A DNA stretch of 64,000 nt from contig WACF01000001.1 of assembly GCA_026192395.1 (NCBI GenBank), positions 2,788,309-2,852,308 of the forward strand. Reading direction: 5' to 3'. Source of the stretch: Proteobacteria bacterium 005FR1. GTDB lineage: Bacteria > Pseudomonadota > Gammaproteobacteria > Pseudomonadales > Cellvibrionaceae. Position 1 is the first letter of the stretch, and every line of letters begins with the position of its first letter. The notes below the pieces were generated by a model that did not search any database, was not told the DNA's origin, and was given only the letters and a program-made list of their open reading frames with translations. A program made the position numbers and the translations under genes. This document shows positions 1 through 10,982 of this stretch, in pieces.

Positions 1-298
1 GAATGCTGCCGTCTTCTTCCAGTTTCAGGGTATTGACTGCCCCGGCTGACTGCGCCCGATCAGTCAGGCGATCGGCAAAACGAAAAGCGAGCTCCTTCAA
101 AGGGAGGGTGATGTTCAGACCGCTGCCGCCCAGCTCAAAGAACTCCCGGCAGGCCTGCTGGAATTCTTCGGGCTTCACTTCCTGCCGCGTGTAGATGAGA
201 TCCTGCCCGGTCTGCTCCGCGAACATGCGGTGAATATCGGGCGAGCGGGAGTGAGTGATGGGGCTGCCGAATACGGCATAGACATGAGGCTCGAACAT
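1..298 (-). CDS. aroE: Shikimate dehydrogenase AroE, N-terminal part (runs off the window)
   Basis: NADPH-dependent reduction of 3-dehydroshikimate to shikimate in aromatic amino acid synthesis. Only the first 99 codons lie inside the window; no stop codon is reached before base 1. The translation starts [20 protein letters not shown], the classic AroE opening in which the S-x-S pair binds the shikimate carboxylate. It continues with NITLPLKE, containing the catalytic Lys, and AGAVNTL, both family signatures. It lies 54 bp downstream of hemF on the same strand, the usual hemF-aroE order of pseudomonad-like genomes, so it is probably the distal gene of the lysM-dprA-tsaC-hemF-aroE operon. The identification is secure; the C-terminal NADP-binding half cannot be seen. 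Confidence 0.95.
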   Translation of the reverse strand, partial: MFEPHVYAVFGSPITHSRSPDIHRMFAEQTGQDLIYTRQEVKPEEFQQACREFFELGGSGLNITLPLKELAFRFADRLTDRAQSAGAVNTLKLEEDGSI

Positions 299-352
299 GG
301 CGTGCTCTTGCTGGGGGCGGCAGCTGTCTATCAGCCCCGCCCGATTTGCGAT

Positions 353-1336
<984 letters not shown>

Positions 1337-1903
1337 TCAGCCCTTGCGAAGGACGACCCCGGTCAACAGATCGCGGATTTCCGAAGGTCTTTCCGACTTG
1401 CCGATCCGCCCGGGGGCGATGGCTTCGAGCGCGGAGCCGAACTGGCGACGCACTGTGGTGGAATCCCGCGCCTCGCGCATGCCGGCACGATTTGCCGAGG
1501 TGGATACCAGCGGGCCGCCGAAGGCGCGGCATAGGCCTGCGACGACGGGGTGAGCACTTACTCTCAGTGCAACTGCCGGATGGTGGCCTCGAACCCAGGC
1601 TGGCGCACGACCCCCGTCGGGTACCAGCCAGGTGACCGGACCGGGCCAGGAGGTTTCGAGAGCCTGCCGCTGAGCCTCGGTCAGCAGGGAGAGATAGGGA
1701 GCAAACTGCTCAATGCTGGCGGCCACCAGGATCAGGCCTTTGCTCATCGGCCGCCCCTTGAGCTCCAGAATGCGCTCCACCGCCGTACGATTGGCCGGAT
1801 CACAGCCGAGGCCCCAGACCGCTTCGGTGGGATACGCGATGACCGCCCCCTCGTGGAGCTTCTGAGCGATTCGGCAAATCTGCGGGTTGTGCGCCCAGTC
1901 CAT
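1337..1903 (-). CDS. tsaC: Threonylcarbamoyl-AMP synthase TsaC (YrdC/RimN)
   Basis: Makes L-threonylcarbamoyl-AMP from threonine, bicarbonate and ATP, the first step of the t6A37 modification of ANN-decoding tRNAs. The 188-residue single-domain length matches TsaC rather than the longer Sua5. Visible are YPTEAVWGLGCD (residues 24-35), the KxRxxxKGL substrate-binding stretch (KGRPMSKGL, about 49-57) and VSTSANRAG (133-141), all hallmarks of the YrdC fold. It is downstream of dprA, as is usual in gammaproteobacteria, and upstream of hemF. Confidence is high. Confidence 0.95.
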   Translation of the reverse strand: MDWAHNPQICRIAQKLHEGAVIAYPTEAVWGLGCDPANRTAVERILELKGRPMSKGLILVAASIEQFAPYLSLLTEAQRQALETSWPGPVTWLVPDGGRAPAWVRGHHPAVALRVSAHPVVAGLCRAFGGPLVSTSANRAGMREARDSTTVRRQFGSALEAIAPGRIGKSERPSEIRDLLTGVVLRKG

Positions 1904-1973
1904 GCTGACCTGCGGGTGACGATGAGTGGGGCCGGCAAGTTAACCGAAGTCGGGGTTTGCCTCAAGCGCACCG

Positions 1974-3122
1974 TCAAGCTCTTTGGGGCTTCGCGGCTGT
2001 GCGCTGATAGCCGCCCGGCGCCTGCTCCAGCATTCCTTTCAGCTCCAGACCGATGAGGATCGATAACAACTCCCCCGCCGGTCTGCCGGAACGCTCGAGC
2101 AATTGATCCAGGGTAGTGGGCTCGTAGCCAAGGCTGTCGAACACCAGGCGCTCTTCCTCGCTAAGCTCAATGGCCGGTTTCGGGTTGGTCGAAGGGAGTT
2201 CATTCCATTTGAGCGCGAGCAAGCCCTGCAGAGGCTCCCTGAGGTCGTCCACCTGTTCCACAAGTATGGCTCCGTCACGGATCAGCGCGTGACAACCGCG
2301 ACTCAGGGGGTTGTGGATGGAGCCCGGAATTGCGAAGACCTCTCGCCCCTGCTGTGTGGCATAACGCGCAGTAATCAGTGAGCCGCTTTTCAGCGCCGCC
2401 TCAACCACCAGCACTCCCAGACTCAGTCCACTGATAATGCGGTTCCGGCGCGGGAAGTTCAGTTGCTGAGGTCCGGTACCCAAAGGGAATTCACTGACCA
2501 GAGTCCCCCCCTGGGCCAGCACCTGCTCAACCAGGCTGCGGTGGCGGCGCGGGTAGAGAACATCGATGCCGGTGCCCAGTACGGCGATGGTCTTGCCGCC
2601 TGCCGCCAGTGCACCGGCGTGAGCCGCACCGTCGACGCCGAGTGCCATGCCGCTGGTGATCGCAAAGCCAGTACGGCACAGCTCGCGGGCGAAGTCGAAG
2701 GCGTTGGTCTTGCCGGTGGGACTCGGGTTGCGGCTTCCGACGATGCCCAGCTGTGGCAGTGACAGGCTGTCCGGGTCCCCTTGAACATACAACAAGGGAG
2801 GAGGCGCGGTAATTTCCCGTAGCAGAACGGGGTAGCCGCTCTGTTCCGGGCTCAACAGGATAATGTCGTTTTCAGCCACCCAGGCCAGGTCGCGCTCGGC
2901 TGCCTGGATAAGGGGATGGTCTGGCCTCGCCTGAATGGCGGCAAGCTCGGCGACGGCTTCGTCCGGCAGTATTCCGTTCTGCTGGGCAGCAGGTGTGGTC
3001 AGAACTGCCCGACTACTGCCCAGCCGCTGGCGCAACTGGGTGAGGCGGCCGGCGCCCACTTCGGGAAGCCGGGAAAGGATCAGACTGGCGCGGTGCTCCA
3101 GTGCTGTGGTTTCACTGTCCAT
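1974..3122 (-). CDS. dprA: DNA-processing protein DprA (Smf)
   Basis: DprA binds incoming single-stranded DNA during natural transformation and loads RecA. The open frame extends further upstream, but I chose the ATG at 3122 (protein MDSETTALEH...), because a longer form would overlap the preceding LysM gene and its extra residues have no DprA character. The 382-residue product has an N-terminal helical segment, then the Rossmann core with IVGSR (127-131) and SGMALGVDGAAH (157-168). A C-terminal winged-helix region lies around 315-375. It lies 64 bp after the LysM gene and 70 bp before tsaC. The gene is widespread, so presence alone does not prove competence. Confidence 0.93.
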   Translation of the reverse strand: MDSETTALEHRASLILSRLPEVGAGRLTQLRQRLGSSRAVLTTPAAQQNGILPDEAVAELAAIQARPDHPLIQAAERDLAWVAENDIILLSPEQSGYPVLLREITAPPPLLYVQGDPDSLSLPQLGIVGSRNPSPTGKTNAFDFARELCRTGFAITSGMALGVDGAAHAGALAAGGKTIAVLGTGIDVLYPRRHRSLVEQVLAQGGTLVSEFPLGTGPQQLNFPRRNRIISGLSLGVLVVEAALKSGSLITARYATQQGREVFAIPGSIHNPLSRGCHALIRDGAILVEQVDDLREPLQGLLALKWNELPSTNPKPAIELSEEERLVFDSLGYEPTTLDQLLERSGRPAGELLSILIGLELKGMLEQAPGGYQRTAAKPQRA

Positions 3123-3186
3123 GTGAAAAGTCCATTGCTGATTGGCGCCTGCGCTCCAGACCGGAACGCAGGCGATAACGAAAAGA

Positions 3187-4236
3187 TCAGGGGTTGCGCA
3201 CGATGTCCTTGGTGGAGAGCGGCAGTTCGGCTTCGAGCACGATGCCGAAGCTGATTTTTTCAAACGTGCGGAAGACCATAAGCAGCCCGGCACGCTCTTC
3301 CGGCAGGGCCACGACTTCGTTGGCGACCGGATCCCGGGCCAGTGCAGCCTTTTTATATACGGCCAACACATTGCCAGGCCTGAGGCCCTCGCGCTCACCG
3401 CGGTTGAGCACCACGACGTCCATTTTGCCCACTTGGCTGACGCCGCCTTCCACAGCCAGGATCAGTCCTTCCACAGTCGAGGCCGGCGCCGAGGGGAAGA
3501 AGCTGGAGTCGATCGGGCGCTGTTCGTGGGCCAGCAATCGGTCCTTGATGCGGATCTCCTCGGTGGTTCGGGTCACTTCGCTGGTGGCGATGTCACCTTC
3601 AATGTCTTTGATGCGCACGGTGCCGATATCCAGTGCCTGCACACCGAGAACCTCTTCCGTAATCGGGTCCACATAGACATCGCCCTTACGGTACACCCCG
3701 TAAACCGGCACATCTTGCTCAAAATCGCCGCGGGCATAGAGAAAATCGCCGGCGCCAACGATCAGTCGATCGCGACCGCCTGCCAGGACGTAGGGCGCGT
3801 CCTCCAATTCTCCGGCAGAAACGATACGGCTGTTGGATAAAAATGTGTCTACGGCGTCTAAGGGGATGGACGGAATGGCTTCGGCCAGCGGGATGACATG
3901 AACCGATGGGCTGAGCTTGACGGTACCAGGTTCCACCTTGAAAGTCCGGGAGTCGGCCCCACGTTGAACTGTAAGACGCGGCTGGCCATCCATATAAACG
4001 AGGGAAATGGTATCGCCAGGATAGATCAGGTGCGGGTTGTCGATTTGCGGATTGACGTGCCAGATCTCCGGCCACATCCAAGGATTTTGCAGGAATTTTC
4101 GGGAGATGTCCCAGAGGGTGTCGCCTTTCGCGACCGTGTAGCGATCGGGGTGGTCTTCGCGAAGAATTGCTTCCTGGCCCCAAGTGGACGCGGCAAATAC
4201 CGCAAAGGCGAAGATGCCGATGAGTAGCTTTTTCAT
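3187..4236 (-). CDS. Secreted LysM-domain protein
   Basis: A 349-residue envelope protein with an N-terminal signal peptide (MKKLLIGIFAFAVFAASTWG, cleaved near residue 20). One LysM peptidoglycan-binding domain follows at about residues 32-80 (YTVAKGDTLWDISRKF, then NPxxIxxPHLIYPGDTI). The remaining 270 residues form a conserved but uncharacterised region. The gene heads the minus-strand dprA-tsaC-hemF-aroE run and is divergent from def. The same LysM gene-dprA arrangement is common in pseudomonads. Its exact role is unknown; cell-wall attachment is inferred from LysM. Confidence 0.9.
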   Translation of the reverse strand: MKKLLIGIFAFAVFAASTWGQEAILREDHPDRYTVAKGDTLWDISRKFLQNPWMWPEIWHVNPQIDNPHLIYPGDTISLVYMDGQPRLTVQRGADSRTFKVEPGTVKLSPSVHVIPLAEAIPSIPLDAVDTFLSNSRIVSAGELEDAPYVLAGGRDRLIVGAGDFLYARGDFEQDVPVYGVYRKGDVYVDPITEEVLGVQALDIGTVRIKDIEGDIATSEVTRTTEEIRIKDRLLAHEQRPIDSSFFPSAPASTVEGLILAVEGGVSQVGKMDVVVLNRGEREGLRPGNVLAVYKKAALARDPVANEVVALPEERAGLLMVFRTFEKISFGIVLEAELPLSTKDIVRNP

Positions 4237-4556
4237 AGAAACCGGTCCTGTTCGAGTCGGTTCACAGCCCGCTTTGACTTATACTGTTTGTCTTGAGCCA
4301 GGGCCATGAGTCGCAAAGGGTCCCACGGGAGATAGTCTTTATAATGGTTGGTATGACGCTGATTGTCATTGGCCAGCCGATGATCGCGACGGTTGCATCT
4401 ATCAGGGGCCATTCACAGGAGGCCATCTGTCACCGGCACAAGCTCCGCATTAAGGATAGAGCACCGGCCGTATAAATGGCAGCGTGATCATCATGTTAGC
4501 AGCCGATATTCCTTATTTACTAGAGCTTTATCACACAGGACATTGTTTACAGCACC
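4237..4556. promoter_or_regulatory. Divergent intergenic region between the LysM gene and def
   Basis: A 320 bp gap between divergently transcribed operons must hold both promoters. On the minus strand a TATAAG hexamer (plus coordinates 4278-4283) is a possible -10 for the LysM operon. On the plus strand TATAAA at 4471-4476 is a possible -10 for def-fmt-rsmB. Neither has a convincing -35 at 16-18 bp, so I give no precise promoter. No ORF here resembles a gene. Confidence 0.4.
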
Positions 4557-5063
4557 ATGGCAGTATTAGAGATTCTCGAATTCCCCGATCCGCGTTTGCG
4601 CACTAAAGCAAAACCGGTCACCGATGTCGACGACCGAATTCGCAATTTGGTCGCGGACATGTTCGACACCATGTATGCCGCCCCGGGGATCGGTCTGGCA
4701 GCGACCCAGGTCAATGTCCACGAGCAGGTGATTGTCATCGACCTGACGGAGGACCGTTCGCAACCGATGGTCTTCATCAATCCGGAAATCACCGTGCTCG
4801 GAGACGAGACGGCGGATTATGAAGAAGGCTGCCTGTCCGTGCCTGGCTACACCGAGCCGGTCGCCCGCCCCACGCAAGTGAAGGTCAAGGCCCTCAACGA
4901 ACAGGGTGAAAGCTTCGAGATGATTCCGGAAGACTTGCTCGCGGTCTGCATTCAGCACGAAATCGACCATCTCCAGGGCAAGCTTTTCGTGGACTATCTG
5001 TCGCCACTGAAGCGTCAGCGAATTCGCAGCAAGCTGGAGAAGGCCCACCGGGTCGGCGCCTGA
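4557..5063 (+). CDS. def: Peptide deformylase
   Basis: Removes the formyl group from the N-terminal methionine of nascent proteins. All three metal-site motifs are present: GIGLAATQ (44-51), EGCLS with the metal-ligand Cys92 (90-94) and the HEIDH zinc-binding motif (134-138). The 168-residue length is that of type I deformylases. It is the first gene of def-fmt-rsmB-trkA, a conserved order that places the deformylase beside the enzyme that adds the formyl group to initiator tRNA. Confidence 0.98.
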   Translation: MAVLEILEFPDPRLRTKAKPVTDVDDRIRNLVADMFDTMYAAPGIGLAATQVNVHEQVIVIDLTEDRSQPMVFINPEITVLGDETADYEEGCLSVPGYTEPVARPTQVKVKALNEQGESFEMIPEDLLAVCIQHEIDHLQGKLFVDYLSPLKRQRIRSKLEKAHRVGA

Positions 5064-5137
5064 TGCGCATCAATCGAGAGGGCTGGAGAAGCCCTCTTTC
5101 GCACCTCCTCACCTACAAAAAAAGGTAGTCCGACTTC

Positions 5138-6106
5138 ATGCAGGAATCCGCTGGCTTGCGAATTGTTTTTGCGGGGACTCCCGAATTTGCCGCGGATTAC
5201 CTGTCCGCACTGCTGAACAGCCCACACCAGCTGATCGCCGTTTACACTCAACCCGACCGCCCCGCCGGTCGCGGCAAAAAACTGAGTCCAAGCCCGGTCA
5301 AGAAGCTGGCCCTGGAGCATGGTCTACCTGTCCATCAGCCCGCGTCGCTGCGGCGAGAGGAGGCTCAACAGGAACTGGCTGCCCTGGAGGCGGACGTGAT
5401 GGTGGTGGTGGCCTACGGTCTGATTCTGCCGCAGGCGGTGCTCGACCTGCCGCGCCTTGGCTGCCTGAACGTACATGCCTCCCTGCTCCCCCGCTGGCGC
5501 GGCGCTGCGCCCATTCAGCGAGCCATCGAAGCCGGTGACCGGGAAACGGGCGTCACGATCATGCAGATGGACGCCGGTCTCGATTCCGGCGTCATGCTGG
5601 CGACCGCCGCCTGTCCGATAGAACCGAGCGATACCGCCGCTACCCTGCTCCAAGGGCTGGCCTCGCTGGGCAAGGATCCGCTTCTCGAAGCACTGAACCA
5701 GTTGGCGGCGGGCACCGCACAACCGGTTCCCCAAGACGATTCCCTGGCCACCTACGCCAGCAAGATAGACAAAGCCGAAGCAGCAATTGACTGGGCCCTC
5801 GACGCCCGCGCCATCGATCGCAAGATACGCGCGTTCAACCCTTTTCCGGTCGCCTTCAGCCAGCTGGATGATCAGCGGGTAAAAGTCTATCGGGCGAAGC
5901 CCAGCGATCTTTCGGGTGGCGGTAGTCCGCTTCCCGGCACCATCCTATCTTTGGATGGCAGAGGCATCATGGTGCAATGCGGCCGGGGCAGTCTGCAGAT
6001 CGAGGAGCTTCAATTGCCGGGCAAGCGGCCCATGACCGCGAAGGAAGTGCTGCTTGGCAACCGCGCTTTGTTTGCCGTCGGCGCCCGTTTCCAATCCACA
6101 CCATGA
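5138..6106 (+). CDS. fmt: Methionyl-tRNA formyltransferase
   Basis: Transfers a formyl group from 10-formyl-THF to Met-tRNAfMet for translation initiation. The 322-residue protein has the N-terminal formyltransferase domain with the catalytic triad Asn111, His113 and Asp149 (in NVHASLLP and QMDAGLDSG) and the signature SLLPRWRGAAPIQ (115-127). A C-terminal OB-like tRNA-binding domain follows from about residue 210. Its stop overlaps the rsmB start (ATGA at 6103-6106), which indicates translational coupling. Confidence 0.98.
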   Translation: MQESAGLRIVFAGTPEFAADYLSALLNSPHQLIAVYTQPDRPAGRGKKLSPSPVKKLALEHGLPVHQPASLRREEAQQELAALEADVMVVVAYGLILPQAVLDLPRLGCLNVHASLLPRWRGAAPIQRAIEAGDRETGVTIMQMDAGLDSGVMLATAACPIEPSDTAATLLQGLASLGKDPLLEALNQLAAGTAQPVPQDDSLATYASKIDKAEAAIDWALDARAIDRKIRAFNPFPVAFSQLDDQRVKVYRAKPSDLSGGGSPLPGTILSLDGRGIMVQCGRGSLQIEELQLPGKRPMTAKEVLLGNRALFAVGARFQSTP

Positions 6107-7407
6107 AGACCCGCAGCGCAGCCGCCCGGGTAATCGCGAGCCTGCTGAACCAGCAGGGATCCCTGTCATCGCTCCTGCCCGAGGCAATGGCCCGGACACC
6201 CGACAAGGACCGACCCCTGCTGCAGGAAATCTGCTATGGCACCTGCCGATGGCAGCCGCAGCTGCAGTGCCTTCTCGATCTGCTGATGGACAAACCGCTG
6301 CGAAACAAGGATCGCGATGTGCTCGCATTGCTGCTGGTGGGGCTCTACCAGTTGATTCACATGCGGGTCCCCGATCACGCTGCCATCAGCACCACGGTAC
6401 AAGCCACACAGGCGCTGAAAAAGCCGTGGGCCAAAGGTCTGGTGAACGGTGTGCTGCGCCGCTATCAGCGGGAAGCCGAAACGCTCGAACAAAGACTGCG
6501 AGAAAAGCCGGAATTTCGTTTTGCTCATCCAGAATGGCTAATCGACGCGATCACCCGGGCCTGGCCCGGCGAGGCGGAGCAGATCTTCGCAGCCAATAAC
6601 CAGCATCCGCCGCTCACCCTGCGGGTAAATCGCCGCCATTTCAGTCGCGACGACTATCTGGCGTTGCTTCTGAAACAGGACATTTCCGCGCGGCCAACCC
6701 CTTTCAGCCCTGACGGGATTACGCTCGCCACCGCTCGCGACGTCGAAAAACTGCCCCACTTCGTTGAGGGCGCGGTGAGCATACAGGACGAAGCAGCACA
6801 GCTAAGTGCACAGATGCTGGATCTCGCTCCAGGACAGATTGTCTTGGATGCCTGTTGCGCGCCGGGTGGTAAAACCGCGCACATTCTCGAACGCGAACCG
6901 CTGCTGCGGAGAGTCGTAGGGCTCGATATCAGCGAGCAGCGACTGGAGCGTACGCGGGAAAACCTCCGGCGCCTGAGTCTCGAGGCGGAACTGATCGAAG
7001 CCGACGCCACCCAGCCGGCGACCTGGAGCGAACTGGCCGCCTTCGATCGCATTCTGGTGGATGCGCCCTGCTCCGCCACTGGCGTCATTCGCCGACATCC
7101 GGATATCAAACTGCTGCGCAGCCCAGAGGACATCGAGCGTCTGATCAGAACGCAGCAAGCCATCCTCGAAAATGCCTGGTCACTGCTGAAGCCAGGCGGA
7201 CTGCTGGTCTACGCCACCTGCTCGATTCTTCCTGCGGAGAACAGGGAGATCATCAGCGGATTCGTTGAATCGCATTCAGATGCCGAACACCTGCCCATTA
7301 GTGCCGACTGGGGACTGAGTCAGGACTTTGGCCGACAGCTCCTGCCTCAACCAGAGGGTCATGACGGATTCTATTTCGCGCGGATTCGTAAGGCTCCCTC
7401 AGGGTGA
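6103..7407 (+). CDS. rsmB: 16S rRNA m5C967 methyltransferase RsmB
   Basis: SAM-dependent methylation of C967 of 16S rRNA. I chose the ATG at 6103 (MKTRSAAARV), which overlaps the fmt stop; the open frame upstream of it lies inside fmt. The 434-residue protein has an N-terminal NusB-like RNA-binding domain (about 1-140), then the Rossmann methyltransferase. The SAM motif is LDACCAPGGKT (248-258), and both m5C cysteines are present: Cys323 in DAPCSATG and catalytic Cys373 in YATCSILPAEN. It is the third gene of the def operon. Confidence 0.96.
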   Translation: MKTRSAAARVIASLLNQQGSLSSLLPEAMARTPDKDRPLLQEICYGTCRWQPQLQCLLDLLMDKPLRNKDRDVLALLLVGLYQLIHMRVPDHAAISTTVQATQALKKPWAKGLVNGVLRRYQREAETLEQRLREKPEFRFAHPEWLIDAITRAWPGEAEQIFAANNQHPPLTLRVNRRHFSRDDYLALLLKQDISARPTPFSPDGITLATARDVEKLPHFVEGAVSIQDEAAQLSAQMLDLAPGQIVLDACCAPGGKTAHILEREPLLRRVVGLDISEQRLERTRENLRRLSLEAELIEADATQPATWSELAAFDRILVDAPCSATGVIRRHPDIKLLRSPEDIERLIRTQQAILENAWSLLKPGGLLVYATCSILPAENREIISGFVESHSDAEHLPISADWGLSQDFGRQLLPQPEGHDGFYFARIRKAPSG

Positions 7408-7492
7408 AAGCATTTGCCGCCCACAAGCGGTAGAATCGACAGCGGCTTCCATCACCTCCATTCACTTACCGCAAAGCAGCTGAGCCCCTTCC

Positions 7493-8878
7493 ATGAAAAT
7501 CATTATCCTCGGTGCCGGACAAGTGGGCGGGACGCTCGCCCAGAACCTCGCCATCGAAGCCAACGATGTCACCGTAGTGGACGCCAATGAGCGCAAGTTG
7601 CAGAACCTGCGCGACCGCATCGATATCGGTGTGGTGGTGGGTCACGCCTCCAGCCCCGAGGTGCTGATTCAGGCAGGGATTCGGGATGCGGATCTGTTGA
7701 TTGCCGTCACCAACGACGACGAAACCAACATGATCGCCTGTCAGATTGCTTACAGCCTTTTCCGCACGCCCACCAAGATTGCGCGGGTACGCAACAACGC
7801 CTATCTCACTCAACCGGAATTGTTCAGCAACACCGCGATTCCTATCGATGTGCTGATCAGCCCCGAGCAGTTGGTTTCGAACTACATCTATCGTTTGATT
7901 GAACAGCCCGGCGCACTGCAGGTCCTGGACTTTGCCGATGGCAAGGTGCAGCTGGTGGCGGTGAAAGCCTATTATGGCGGCCCACTGGTCGGACAGGAGC
8001 TGCGTTTTCTGCGTCAGCATATGCCGGCGGTGGACACCCGAGTGGCGGCGATCTTCCGCCGCGATCATCCGATCACACCGACCGGCAACACGGTTATCGA
8101 AGCCGATGACGAAGTGTTTTTTATCGCCGCAAAAGAAAACATCCGCGCGGTGATGAGCGAGTTGCGAAGACTGGAATCGCCGTACAAACGCGTCACGATC
8201 GCCGGTGGCGGCAACATCGGGCTGCGCCTGACGCGCGAGCTGGAAAGACGCTACTCGGTTCGGCTGATTGAGCGCGACGCCGAGCGTTGCGTGCACCTTT
8301 CCGAACAGCTTCAGCACACAATCATTCTGAAAGGCAGCGCCTCCGATCAGGACCTGCTGCTGGAGGAAAACATCGAAGAAACCGATGTATTCCTTGCGCT
8401 GACCAATGACGACGAAGCCAACATCATGTCGTCGATGCTCGCCAAACGTCTCGGCGCACGCAAGGTGATGGCGCTGATCAATAATCCCGCCTATGTAGAT
8501 CTGGTGCAGGGTGGCGAGATCGATATCGCCATCTCACCGCAGCTCACCACCATCGGAAGTCTGCTTACCCATGTGCGACGCGGCGACATGGTCAATGTGC
8601 ATTCTCTGCGTCGCGGCGCGGCGGAAGCGATCGAAATCATTGCGCACGGCGATGAGCGATCTTCAAAGGTAGTGGGTAAAACGATCGAGGAAATTCATCT
8701 GCCCGAAGGCGCCAACATCGGCGCGATCGTGCGCGAAAAGGATGGGCGAAGCGAAGTGTTGATCGCCCACGATGACGTGGTCGTGCAAACCGGCGATCAC
8801 GTGATTCTGTTCCTGGTGAACAAGCGCTTCACCCGTGATATCGAACATCTGTTTCAGGTGGGCTTCAGCTTCTTCTAG
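7493..8878 (+). CDS. trkA: Trk potassium uptake regulatory subunit TrkA
   Basis: Cytoplasmic NAD(H)-binding gating subunit of the Trk K+ transporter. The 461 residues form two tandem RCK units, each with a Rossmann glycine motif ([10 protein letters not shown] at 7-16 and [10 protein letters not shown] near 238) followed by a TrkA-C domain. This double structure separates it from the single-RCK KtrA at 47.2 kb. It is the last gene of the def operon. Its stop overlaps the stop of the convergent acyltransferase gene by a few bases, so no terminator separates them. Confidence 0.96.
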   Translation: MKIIILGAGQVGGTLAQNLAIEANDVTVVDANERKLQNLRDRIDIGVVVGHASSPEVLIQAGIRDADLLIAVTNDDETNMIACQIAYSLFRTPTKIARVRNNAYLTQPELFSNTAIPIDVLISPEQLVSNYIYRLIEQPGALQVLDFADGKVQLVAVKAYYGGPLVGQELRFLRQHMPAVDTRVAAIFRRDHPITPTGNTVIEADDEVFFIAAKENIRAVMSELRRLESPYKRVTIAGGGNIGLRLTRELERRYSVRLIERDAERCVHLSEQLQHTIILKGSASDQDLLLEENIEETDVFLALTNDDEANIMSSMLAKRLGARKVMALINNPAYVDLVQGGEIDIAISPQLTTIGSLLTHVRRGDMVNVHSLRRGAAEAIEIIAHGDERSSKVVGKTIEEIHLPEGANIGAIVREKDGRSEVLIAHDDVVVQTGDHVILFLVNKRFTRDIEHLFQVGFSFF

Positions 8879-9813
8879 GCGCAGCAGCTACCTGACATGA
8901 CTTCTTCGGGGGCACCCTTGAAGCGCTTGTATTCCCACTGATACTGCTCGGGGATTTCCCGGACACAGGCTTCCACACTGCGGTTCAGCGCAGCGAGGCT
9001 CACCGCCATGTCGGGATTACTGATCGCCGGGTCTGCTTCCCGCACCACGATTTGAAATCCCCCGGAAACCCGCTTGGCGAAGATCATCAACACATCACAG
9101 CCGGTGCGTTGGATGAGCTTGTAGACCAGGGTCATGGTCTGGGCCGGATGGCCAAAGAAGTCCGCCACCTGACCACTGCCTTCGTCCGGCACCTGATCCG
9201 GCAGGATCGAAACCACCTCCCCCGCCTGCAAGGCCTTTAAGACCTGACTCACGCCTTTGCGGGTGGTGGGCGCGAGCTTGACCCCGTCCTTGCTGCGACC
9301 GTGAATCATCAACTCGTCGATCGCTTCCATACCGGTGGGCTGGTACATGAAGGTGATGTCGTTTACGCAACGGGGCATCACCGGGCCCATGATTTCCCAG
9401 TTGCCCAGATGGGGCGCGAGCAGTAACAGGCCGCGACCGGTTTGTTGCTGTCGTTCAATCAGAGAGAAACCGTCCAGGCTGCGCACCCATCGATGCATCC
9501 GTGACCAGGGCTGAGCCCAGATGGCGGGCGCCTCGGCAGCGGTCATTGCGGTCTGGACCAGGCTCTCCCGGATCAGCACTTCGCGCCTTTCAGGAGCCAG
9601 GTCCGGAAAGCAGCGCTGCAGGTTTTCCCGGCTGACCTCGACGGTCCGGCCACCCACCGCATAAGTGAGCTTGCCAATCGCGGCACCGAGGGCACGAGCC
9701 GCGCCCAGTGGCAGGTGCCCCGCCAACCTGATGGCATGACTGCCCAGGGCGGGACGTAGTCCGCGCGTAAATTTTTTCAGCTGGCGTTTGCGGGATCTTC
9801 GATCAGCGGGCAT
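8875..9813 (-). CDS. Lipid A biosynthesis-type acyltransferase (LpxL/LpxM family)
   Basis: A 312-residue member of the HtrB/MsbB lysophospholipid acyltransferase family, which adds secondary acyl chains to Kdo-lipid A at the inner membrane. The catalytic HX4E motif is clear (APHLGNWE, His135-Glu140). The N-terminus is basic, as in this family. Which position is acylated cannot be decided from sequence alone, so no symbol is given. It is convergent with trkA and divergent from glyQ. Confidence 0.88.
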   Translation of the reverse strand: MPADRRSRKRQLKKFTRGLRPALGSHAIRLAGHLPLGAARALGAAIGKLTYAVGGRTVEVSRENLQRCFPDLAPERREVLIRESLVQTAMTAAEAPAIWAQPWSRMHRWVRSLDGFSLIERQQQTGRGLLLLAPHLGNWEIMGPVMPRCVNDITFMYQPTGMEAIDELMIHGRSKDGVKLAPTTRKGVSQVLKALQAGEVVSILPDQVPDEGSGQVADFFGHPAQTMTLVYKLIQRTGCDVLMIFAKRVSGGFQIVVREADPAISNPDMAVSLAALNRSVEACVREIPEQYQWEYKRFKGAPEEVMSGSCCA

Positions 9814-9942
9814 GCAGGACTGCTTGTCGTTGGACGCTGTAGTTGGAGAACAGGCACGCAGCTTACCGAAAATCCCGGAACATGGAAGTGACGGAACCCG
9901 CGGCGCGGGATGCCGAGCATATCAAACGACGGAGGGGACCGG

Positions 9943-9970
9943 TATAATCGCCGGTTTTTTCCAGCCGGCG
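9943..9970 (+). promoter_or_regulatory. Putative glyQS -10 element and leader hairpin
   Basis: A perfect TATAAT hexamer at 9943-9948 lies 66 bp before the glyQ start codon. It is followed directly by an inverted repeat (CGCCGG at 9949-9954 and CCGGCG at 9965-9970). The -35 region is weak. The arrangement would give a short leader able to form a hairpin. Confidence 0.45.
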
Positions 9971-10013
9971 GTTTCCGGACCGCGAATTCACCCACGAGAC
10001 AGGGGCGATCCCA

Positions 10014-10982
10014 GTGTCTGACAGCACACGTCACGATTCCATACGTTACGATCTGGGCACCTTCCAGGGCCTGATCAGCGCCCTGCAGGAGTTCTGGGCA
10101 GCGCAAGGCTGCGTCATTCTGCAGCCGCTCGATCTGCCAGTAGGCGCCGGTACTTTTCATCCCGCCACGTTCTTGCGCGCTATCGGGCCGGAAACCTGGA
10201 ACACCGCCTACGTCCAGCCCTGCCGCCGGCCCACCGACGGCCGTTATGGCGAGAACCCTAACCGGCTCCAGCATTACTACCAGTTTCAGGTGATTCTGAA
10301 ACCCTCCCCGAACAATATTCAGGAGCTTTACCTGGATTCCCTGCGCATGTTGGGTTTTGATCCGCTCACCCACGACATCCGCTTCGTCGAGGACAACTGG
10401 GAATCCCCTACCCTCGGTGCCTGGGGGCTGGGTTGGGAAGTCTGGCTGAACGGTATGGAAGTCACCCAGTTCACCTATTTCCAGCAGGTGGGCGGCCTGG
10501 AATGCTATCCGGTCAGTGGCGAGATTACCTACGGCCTCGAGCGTCTGGCCATGTACATCCAGGGCGTGGATTCCATCTTCGATCTGGTCTGGACCCGCGG
10601 CCCGGACGGAACGCCCGTCAGTTACGGTGACGTCTTCCACCAAAACGAAGTGGAGATGTCCAATTTCAACTTCAACGAGGCGAATATGGAGTTCCTGTTC
10701 AAGACCTTCGATGTTTGTGAGGCCGAAAGCAAGCGCCTGGTGGAAAAGGGTCTCCCCCTGCCCGCTTACGAGATGGTGATGCAGGCCTCACATGCCTTCA
10801 ATCTACTGGACGCCCGCCACGCCATTTCCGTCACCGAGCGTCAGCGCTTCATCCTGCGGGTGCGCACCCTGGCCCGAGCCGTCGCCCAGGCTTATTTCGA
10901 TGCGCGAAAGGCGCTCGGATTTCCGCTGGCCCCCGCGGCCCTGCGCGATGAAGTATTGGCTGCAAACGGGGAGGAAAAATAA
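10014..10982 (+). CDS. glyQ: Glycyl-tRNA synthetase alpha subunit
   Basis: Catalytic subunit of the bacterial alpha2beta2 glycyl-tRNA synthetase, which forms glycyl-adenylate and charges tRNAGly. The 322 residues contain the class II core with the typical [26 protein letters not shown] and [15 protein letters not shown] segments. The start codon is GTG at 10014 (MSDSTRHD). Its TAA overlaps the glyS ATG by one base, so the two subunits are translationally coupled. Confidence 0.98.
   Translation: MSDSTRHDSIRYDLGTFQGLISALQEFWAAQGCVILQPLDLPVGAGTFHPATFLRAIGPETWNTAYVQPCRRPTDGRYGENPNRLQHYYQFQVILKPSPNNIQELYLDSLRMLGFDPLTHDIRFVEDNWESPTLGAWGLGWEVWLNGMEVTQFTYFQQVGGLECYPVSGEITYGLERLAMYIQGVDSIFDLVWTRGPDGTPVSYGDVFHQNEVEMSNFNFNEANMEFLFKTFDVCEAESKRLVEKGLPLPAYEMVMQASHAFNLLDARHAISVTERQRFILRVRTLARAVAQAYFDARKALGFPLAPAALRDEVLAANGEEK

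Noticed and set aside
7466-8317. A 283-codon minus-strand frame opposite trkA
   Set aside because: Shadow of trkA; composition (His/Gln/Val-rich) is typical of antisense readings here.
9777-10643. A 288-codon minus-strand frame opposite glyQ
   Set aside because: glyQ on the plus strand is unambiguous and the antisense product shows no domain.
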